Shown one piece after another: positions 55,815 through 64,000 of a DNA stretch of 64,000 nt. The notes under the pieces are model-generated. The model made no database searches and was not told where the DNA came from. It worked only from the letters and a program-made list of their open reading frames with translations. The position numbers and the translations under genes are program-made. How positions within the stretch are numbered: the first letter of the stretch is position 1; every line of letters starts with the position of its first letter. Source of the DNA: Drosophila pseudoobscura (lineage: Eukaryota; Arthropoda; Insecta; Diptera; Drosophilidae); the NCBI RefSeq assembly GCF_009870125.1, contig NC_046683.1:59969869-60033868 (forward strand). The letters run 5' to 3'.

Positions 55815-57639
55815 TCAACAGCCATTGATGTTCAAGAACAGACAAACAGAGGAGACAGAGCTAGACGGAGTAAAAACCATCAAAGCCAGCGCCAAATGTT
55901 GGTCTAAGCCGGGGAACATGGAACATGGCCATGTCCAATGTGCGTGCATCTTGGCCTGCAACTGCAACTGACTTTTGTCCACCCCACCGTCATCCCATCC
56001 TACTCGAATCCATGACCATATCGATGCTGCTGCTGCGAGCTTTGATTTGATGGCCATGTGTCTCCATGTTCGCTTTCTGTTTCTCTCCATCTCTATGTCT
56101 CTCCCAGCATTTCACTTTAGCCCGCCTCTCGCCTCTCGGCAGGGGAGTGAGTGAAATCCAGAGACTCGAACCCGGACAATCTGTGGATCAGCCTCCCAAA
56201 TGACTGCATCCGCCGAGCGAAAATAGAGGAGAATCTTCTGCTATGAAGTAATTTCATGCCATTCCAGACAGCTTTGCCAAACCGAACCGAACCGTAATTA
56301 TATTCAATTCCAGGCCATTCACAGCAGCAGCAAGTGCAAAACTAATTTCAACAAACGATGCCAAAATGATAGCACACTCAGAGCTCCGATTCGGATCCAG
56401 TTTCGTTATTGTTCTCCGTACAGAAGCGTCAATTGCCTAACTAGAACAAAAGCAGCAGCAGTATCAGCTTCAGCTACAGCCACAGCCACAGCAACAGAGC
56501 TCTGTCATGCATTCGCCTTTCCCATTTCCCATTAGCAGAGTAAATATAATTACTAAGGCTAACTGGGGCAACAAAAATGTCAGGGAAAAGCCAGGAAAGC
56601 CAGGCAGGCCACTACCACTCTTGGCCAGGCCATGCGAAGCGCATAAATGCATGTTCAAGTGAATTTATGCAGGCAGGCCAGACAATGCAGCTTAGATCCT
56701 CTGGAGCATCCTCTTCTGGCATCTGGCTTCTATGCCAGGCCCAGATTACACACACACACATACTCACAAGCACCTAGGAACAGGACACGTGCTTGTTAAC
56801 GTAATGTGAACACCTCACACTAGCAGATTACACCCCTAGCTCCCTCGCCCCCTTCGGCCAGCACCCCTTTGAATATGTTAAGTGGCAGCCGCGATACCGT
56901 TGCGTATGAGCATTATTTGCTGCACGTGTGTGCATGCTGCAATCTCAATGGAATGCAATTTGCCATTTTAAAGCCTCACAAGCCTCGTGCAATTAATTTT
57001 GCGATGAAAGAAAGTCAAGTTTGAGTTTTGTGGCACAAATGACAAATGGCCTGCACATGCCCCAAACTTGGAATTGGACAAAAGTTGCAGCTCGTAAGAC
57101 GAATGTGCAGCATTTTCTCAGATTTGACAGCTGCTGACATGTGAAGGCAGGACGCAGGGTCCCTGTCCCTGTCTGTATTTCTGTCTGTGTCGGTGTCTCT
57201 GTCTGTATCTGTGCGGGCTCTTTTATTTTCCATCAAAGTTCGGACCCAATGGCGTGAAGAAATCATTTTTCTTTGGGAAAGTTTTTGGTGGTACGGTAAA
57301 AAATAAGTAAAATTACATTTAGTTTTCGTGGGTATATCACAAAATTTTCCGCCACATTTCGAAAAGTTAATTCTACTAATAGTACAGAAAAATGTATCCA
57401 AAAATCAATATGCCTGACGCGTGGCCTCAACGGAAATGTTTCGGGGTCGTAAAAGAAATGATAAAATGAATAATATTCTTTATTTTCTTTTTTTTTTTGG
57501 TTCGGGAGGGGAACATTGCCTAGTGACACGCAACATGGGAGTTATGAAGCAGGGAAAAAGGGTGTGGCTATCCAAAAAAAAAAAACTGTCACACATTAAG
57601 GAAAGCGGGAAAAACGAAATAAACAAAGAGACAACTCTT

Positions 57640-57830
57640 AACGGTTTCTTCCGATTATCCGACTATGGAGTACCCGTTATATTCAGGCAACAGTTAAATG
57701 AAACTTTCCTTATTCAGGCAGAACCACATGCGGTTCCGTTTGCTCTTTCAGACTTCTAGATTGTACAATTTCTAGGACCACAAACGAGTCGACAATTGCC
57801 ACAGTACGAGTATACCCTACTCTCAATGGC
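57640..57830. mobile_element. Possible interspersed-repeat remnant ending in TACGAGTATACCC
   Basis: It contains CCGATTATCCGACTATGGAG and TACCCGTTAT, words typical of short degraded fly repeats. It finishes with TACGAGTATACCC at 57805-57817, the extended form of the octamer enriched across the window. No coding capacity. Tentative. Confidence 0.35.
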
Positions 57831-59066
57831 TACCACGTAGAGGAAAATGCTTCAAAGATACGTATTGTGTGTGCTTCCCTGCAGCGATCTGTTAATGATA
57901 CTTTCCCGGTGAAAATCACCAGCGAAATGGCGTACAAAAAAACGAAACGAAACGAAACGAACTCGAAACGAGGACACGCACATTATATAGCAATTTGCGA
58001 CTGTTGCAACTGCAACTGCGAGCAAAGCAGCGCTCGACTTTCGCGACTGCAAGGCACAAAAAAGTTTGAAGCAATTTGGATTTGGGAATGGGAATGGGAT
58101 TGGGGGCCACTTTTTCACCGCTCCGCTTTTTGTTGACTGTTGGCCGCCGTATCACGCAACGTGTATGGCGTATGGCGACCAATAAGGACACACTGCCACA
58201 ATTGTTGCTGTTCGTGAGAAAAGTCAATGTCAAGGTGTCGGTAGCGATTTTCTATTAATACTTGTCGATGCGATACTATATTTATTTGCTATTCGCTGAA
58301 TGTTTGGCATTGTTGAGTGCCTGAATGTGCATTCGATTGCCCCTCTGACGGCGGGCGGGAGGCTCATTAATTATTTATGAAACATACCAAGATGGAATGC
58401 CATGATTCATCCCACAAAATGCATTCAATAAAATGTACGAGTATTCTCTGTGCCCCAGCTGCTGCCACTGCCGCTGCCCCTGCCACACGGCATCGATGTT
58501 TTTGCTCTAACTCAATTGTTCTGTAACATAAGATAAATTGTCTGTGAGTGGCAGTGAAAAGCCAGCAACGCTTCATTTTGCCAATTTTGTAATTCAATTT
58601 GTCGTCAACCTACGGGAAAAACGTTCTCATTCCTTCTCTGCTCCACTCTGCTCCACTCTGATCAGCTCTGCTCTGCTCTTCTCTGCCTGTCTGTCCATTC
58701 TTTTAATTGACAAAATTGATTAAAATGTTGCTTAACATTTTTCGCCAAAAACTGACATTTATCTTAATGGCTGGGAAAATGTCGTTCGTTGGGGAAATAG
58801 AAAAAGCCCGAAATGTGCACCGATGAAATGGCTCCATCCGGCAGAGACATTTTCGAAAGATGGAGCTCTTAATTAGATAATGGTTGTCAGCGCAGTTTGT
58901 AAATTGAATTTCTGTCCAAGATAAATGGAAAGTTAAGTGATGGAAGGAGACATTTGCTGCTTCAATGAAAAGTTATAAAAAAAAAGACAAACACACAAAA
59001 TTTCAGAGAATACAGGGAACCCATTCAGCTTCATTGAAATATCTCAAACATTTCAATGGTTTCGTT

Positions 59067-59088
59067 TCTCTCTCTCTCTCTCTATCCC
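59067..59088. repeat. (CT)n microsatellite
   Basis: About nine CT units in noncoding DNA. Confidence 0.9.
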
Positions 59089-60980
59089 GGAATATCTTTC
59101 GCCTTTTCTCTCGCATGATGGGCTAAAATGAATACCATGTCAGGCCCGCATTTTCGGTATTCCGCTACCGTTTTGATGGGTCTGGCCCACCCGGAATACA
59201 TAATCTCTTTCACAACATTCTCATGGCATTTCAAACACTGTCCATGGATTTTGCCGCCTTTTTGCTTTATTTTTATCCGTTGAAATTCAAAGACTTTTCT
59301 GTGGCATAGTTTTGGTTGCCAAAAAAGATAGAATATTTCTATGATTTAGTAGCAAATGGATCCATGCTCTCTGAACGTTTATAATTTATTTATTGTACAG
59401 ATGTATGGTGTATGTATGGTGTGCCATTGAGCGACTGCTGACACGATATCCACGCCCCCGCCGTCCTTCCCCCATCGATAGTTTTCGGTTGTCATTTGTT
59501 TATAACGACACTCGGATGTTGCGCAAAGAGCGAAAATATACTCGATCTTCTCCTGAATATTTCGATATGCCACACATTAAAGGTGCAAGGAAGGTGGGAG
59601 AAAGATTTATGAGTTTGGAGAAGCAATGTGCGGCAACTACTTCCGCCCCGGATGTCAAGCATGTGGCAGACAAATGTTCTCCAACTATTCGATGTTTGGT
59701 CTTTGGTCTTTGGCCTTTTGCCTTACTCTCAAGTGCCTGCCACACTGCAATGCACTTGACACGTTTCCAAGGAGCATTTCTAAGGACTTTGGACAGTTTC
59801 CAAGGCGCTTGGCGAAAAACTTGGCCTGCAGAAATCCTTTTTGAGAGCTTTGACTGTGTGTGACTGGCATTTTTATAGGCTGCAGCTGAATTACCGACAC
59901 ATTTTCCATTTCTATTTGCCATTTCTTGAACCTTCGGTTCTAGACTGCCCCCGAGACGCCACCCTCAGCATCTACTCAGCCGCACTCAACTCATTTAACT
60001 AATCAAAAGTAATTTTAATCAAAGGGAAAAACCTTTGCCCCAGGCACTGGCACTGGTACCGGGACAGATAACAGATAACAGAAACCAGACGGAGCAAAAG
60101 CAATTAAAGCCACGTGCAAAGTTTGCCCAACGTTCGGCAAAAGTTTTCATCTAGGTAGAGGGAACTCCACTCCAGAAAGAAGGATTACTGTTCGATTTTT
60201 CCCGTATTTGTCTTGGCAAAGATCAGAGGGAAAGGACCTGGGTCCTGGACCTAGCTTGGCCTCTCCTTAGGCAGCGACAGGGGGCTCGGACTTGGGCATG
60301 GGTTGGGTTGGGCATGGGTGTTTTCCAAAGGAAAAAGCTCGGTTAAGCAAACTTAATTAATAAACGAGAGGCGCAGCTGAGGGGAGGCTAGACGCTCGCT
60401 CTTCTCCCTTCTGTCGTCGGCGGTGCGAGGAATCGAAACTCATTAAAAACTTCCACTGCGGTTTTCATTAAAGCCAGCTGCTGACACGCCCACTCATACG
60501 CAGTACGAAGGATGCTGCTGCTGCCATTGTCTTCTATTAATATGTCAAGGCTCGAGCACACACATTGTGCCGGCAAATAAATTTGAATAATTAAACGCCC
60601 CACAAAGAAAAGCATCCGACGGAAGCTGAAATAGAGGCGGAACAGATGTCCTTTTATTTTCGGCAAGCTGTTGCCTCCTCTCGCCCCCACTCATTATACA
60701 GCAAGAGAGATATGGGGGGGGGACACAAAGACAGAGACAAATAAAGCAAAGATAATCGGGTCTAGCAAAGTGCAGCCCCACACAAAAATAGACCAAAGCG
60801 ACAGCTTGACAAACTAATGACAAAGGCCCAAGCGGAATGAAGTGGTGGTCCCTTGGCCAACAAGAAGAAGATCCCAGCTGCCAGATAGCCAAAAGGGAAA
60901 AACGGCAAAGCCAGTCCCGAGTCCCTAGGCTTTCGGTTAGCTCATTAAAAATGAGAGTGCCTCAGAAGAGTAGCCAGGAC

Positions 60981-61022
60981 CGGGCCAGAGCCAGGCCAGG
61001 GCCAGGGCCAGGGCCAGGGCCA
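60981..61022. repeat. 6-bp tandem repeat (CCAGGG)n
   Basis: Four to five near-perfect 6-bp units preceded by a diverged copy. Confidence 0.9.
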
Positions 61023-64000
61023 ACAAGTGCCAAAGTCACAATTTTAATTTTCCACAGACAAAACACAACAAAACAACACAACAGAACAGAACAGCAGTAC
61101 CAACTGTTTGTTCTGGTCAGGATGGGTTAGAGAGGTTTCTCCTCTCTCCTCCCATGTTTGCCTAATCTTTAGTGAAGTACCCTCATCTCAGCTATCCTTC
61201 TAGGAGTGCGCCCTGCTCACCCACATTACCAGCCAATTATGAGGCGGGCTTTCGCTTTGGGCCTCAAAAAGTTTGCCAACTTTAAGCGACAGCCGACAGA
61301 ATGTACATATTTTAATTAAAATTCAAAGAAAAATCCATGGCATAAATTCTGGCAATTTGGAAATTTAATTGAGCGCGCCCAGAACAAGGACAAACATTCT
61401 CTGACAGGATACGTTTTGCTTTACGCTCTGTATATTTTCTTGGGATCACCAAAAGCTGCAGCTGTAGTTTCGGGCCTTATTTATGGCTTGTAATTTTGCA
61501 GTCTCCAACGGGAATGAAAATGCTAGGAAATCTTAGATTTTTTTTCGGCAAAATCATAGAAATCTTTAAAGATTTTCCACACAAAAACCGAAGAAATCTT
61601 TAAGTATTTTTGGGGAAAATAATTTTCAATGAAAATGCAAATGAATTGGTGGCTAATTGGAAAAGCTTTCAGCACGCGCACACTCTCCGCTTGCCGCCGA
61701 GAAAGGTCAAGGAGCAGAGTGGAATACGCAAACATTGCGTATACGCGGCGTTGGTCGCACGCCTTTTTCCTATTTAGCAACAATTAGCCGCCAATCGCGG
61801 GCAATTATTAATTTGGCTTGGCTTTCAATTAAGCAATTTGCCCCGTACGCCTACCCGTTCCATTCCGTTCCCACCACCCTCCCCCCCTATCTAGTAGATT
61901 GTGGGGCTTGGTGTGCTCTGTGGTTAGTGAAAAGTTTGGCGGCACAATAAGCGGAAGGCGGACCATGAAAATTGGACCATTTATGGTATCACAATGCGGC
62001 GTATGTGCGATTTCTAACATTTTACGATTGGCAGGCGGCGAACGCTAAAAATGCCAGAATGCTGCGCCCCCCCACCGAATGTTTTTATGCTAATTTTCCA
62101 CCCATGAACAGATGAGGAGAAGGAGACGCCAGCAGCAAAAGCCGAACTCAGCATCAAGTGGCGGGGAAAACTTTCCCATTCGACAGAGTGTCGAGGAAAT
62201 GTTTGTTTAGAATTTGGCAGAGCGTTATTTATGGGCCAATAACTTTTAACTTCACATGCGGCCCCGTCCTGGGTTTGGGCCTGGGAGTGGGCCTCGACCT
62301 GGCCAAAAATGCAAATTACTTGCCATTTGGCCAAGACTCACGTAGTGCGGAAAGCTCAATGGGGGCGAATAAATTTAATTGAAAAGCGGGCGGTCGGCGG
62401 GAGCGTCAGGTGAAAAGTTCCTTCCCAGAATGTCAATTGATTCGATGGACCACAATCCCTGAGCGGAAGCTGCGGCCGTCAGTCAAAGTGTTTAATTAAT
62501 GTCTAAACAATGGACGGACGGGTACAATCATCAGCACAGATTTTCATTAAGGTATAGACACTCTTCCGCGTGCCACCGCCGCCCCCCTCGGCGATGTCCA
62601 CGCCGAAGGTTAAGGTCACGCCCACGCGGCTGCTCAAACAATTTCTTTTTCGTTTTGTTGGTTCTTTGATTGTGTTTTCGGCTACAAATTAATTTCAGAG
62701 CAAAAGCCATCACAACAACCAAATGTTGGGCCAAGAATATAAAAATAAGATACCACCAAGCATATATGTATATTAAAAGGTAAGTGTTTATATGTATTTA
62801 TATGTGGTGTATATATGTATATCCCACAATGACGTCACTTAAGTGGTGGCCAATTAAACATGTTCTGGCCCTGCCGTTTGCTCTTTTTCTGCCATTAACC
62901 AATTATTAAAAAGAAAAAGCTTATTTGAAGAGAGACCCTTCTCTGAATCCACCATTGATCTCTCTTTCTATCCATGCGGATTCTACGGAGTACTATCTCT
63001 GCCCTGTCACCAGTCGCTTTGTGTGTCTATTCTCTCTGGCAGCAATGTCAAAGGTCGCTGTGAATGGTGGCACATAATTGCACTTGACAGCAAACGACAG
63101 CCAGTAGCTGTGGCAGCACCAGTTACTGCTGCACTAGCCGACGACAGTCGACTGGCAGAGATAAGGAAAAGTCAAAGCCCGGGGAAAACTGTGAAAGATT
63201 GCATAGGAAAATGAATTCAATTGCATCGTTTTTTCTCGGTTTTTCTTTTTTCGGTGGCTCCCATCCAGGGCTGTCACTGATTAGACGGGCTCCCGGCGCT
63301 TTTGATGCTGCTGCACAGATAATTTTTCCATCTTTTTTCTTTGCAGTCGCTTTTCCCAGCAGCAGCCCCCCTCTCTCGCCAATGAACGGAACGAAACGTG
63401 AGCACAGCGGCAGTTAACGAGTTTTTTTGCGAACCCTTTTTCGATTTGTTTCCAATGGGAAAATTGGCTGGAAAAAATGATCACAGATCGCAGCGTCGAC
63501 TCTTGTCATTAAAAAAAAAACAGATATTTTTGGGCTGTGCTGGTTCATTTGTTATTTGTTTTTTTGTTTAATATGTCGGCAGGGTGTGTATTTTCATTTT
63601 GATATGATGTTTGCAATGTACATGGGCCCTGACATCTGCAGCAATTCCTCTGTCGGTCCTTCCATTTCCGTAGGTTTTGCCATAAGAAGCGTGGCAGCTA
63701 TCTTTCTTTTAGTGGCGTAAAGGGTACAAAGCGTTCGTTCCCGTTGAAGCAATTGCTGTTTCTGTTTTTGTTTTTGGTTATGGCCAAACCCAGTCAGGCG
63801 GACCGTGGACAGTGGACAGCTGTCAGCGAGCATCGACAGTGGCCTGGGAAAGGGTCGGGTCTGTGTGCCTAGAAGCTGCTTCGTCGAGAGCGTGCCACAG
63901 CAGCTGGCGCATGCAACTTCCGCAATTGAGCGCTTCGCTAGGCACCCACAAACGTTGCACACACATTTGCGTGCGTTTCCCATTTTGGTCAGGAAGAAGG

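Larger units (their letters stand above)
46760..64000. other. Large noncoding region, probably 5' intron of the NOS1AP-like gene
   Basis: No exon on either strand could be supported over 17 kb. The missing first PTB exon (ending in an FxAK-like sequence before a donor) was looked for on the - strand and not found. Open frames here have low-complexity or stop-flanked translations. It contains microsatellites, CCAGGG- and CCTGG-type tandems and degraded repeat fragments. Whether it is all intron depends on where the first exon lies beyond the right edge. Confidence 0.55.

Overview
This window is from a Drosophila genome. The short phase-consistent GT-AG introns, the TATA/Inr core promoters and the near-identity of the laminin gene to fly LanB2 all show this. 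The gene content fits Muller element D, which is 3L in D. melanogaster. The frequent word TACGAGTA and the moderate divergence suggest a species outside the melanogaster subgroup, possibly the obscura group. That last point is inference only.

Layout from left to right. (1) 0.14-1.89 kb, + strand: a complete nine-exon odorant receptor with its own core promoter. (2) 2.5-8.65 kb, - strand: LanB2 (laminin gamma-1, 1,637 aa, nine coding exons), convergent with the receptor; a probable noncoding first exon lies near 11.5 kb. One LanB2 intron holds a second TATA box and a 61-codon signal-peptide ORF on the same strand. (3) 11.6-13.2 kb: an intergenic stretch with two DRE/BEAF-type TATCGATA sites. 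(4) 13.29-23.1 kb, - strand: Tmc, a transmembrane channel-like protein of 1,918 aa in 17 exons, with one GC-AG intron and a giant Thr-rich exon. (5) 24.7-28.0 kb: two MORN5-like genes on the - strand flank a + strand, catalytically dead, Jonah-type serine protease homologue. (6) 29.2-29.4 kb: an orphan - strand coding exon. (7) 32.2-46.8 kb and probably beyond the right edge, - strand: a NOS1AP/CAPON-like adaptor. It has three PTB-core exons, an alternative 376-codon start exon that bypasses the PTB core, and two candidate alternative last exons, only one of which ends in a PDZ ligand. (8) 46.8-64 kb: noncoding DNA, most simply a large 5' intron of the adaptor gene, with microsatellites and degraded repeats.

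There is no operon logic here. The genes share a neighbourhood, not a pathway: basement membrane (LanB2), mechanosensation (Tmc), chemosensation (receptor), axonemal or male-biased proteins (MORN5-like) and nitric-oxide-synthase scaffolding (NOS1AP-like). Exon borders were derived by eye from splice consensus, reading phase and family alignment from memory. Total CDS lengths are divisible by three, and LanB2 and Tmc come out close to the lengths I recall for the D. melanogaster proteins (1,639 and about 1,932 aa).
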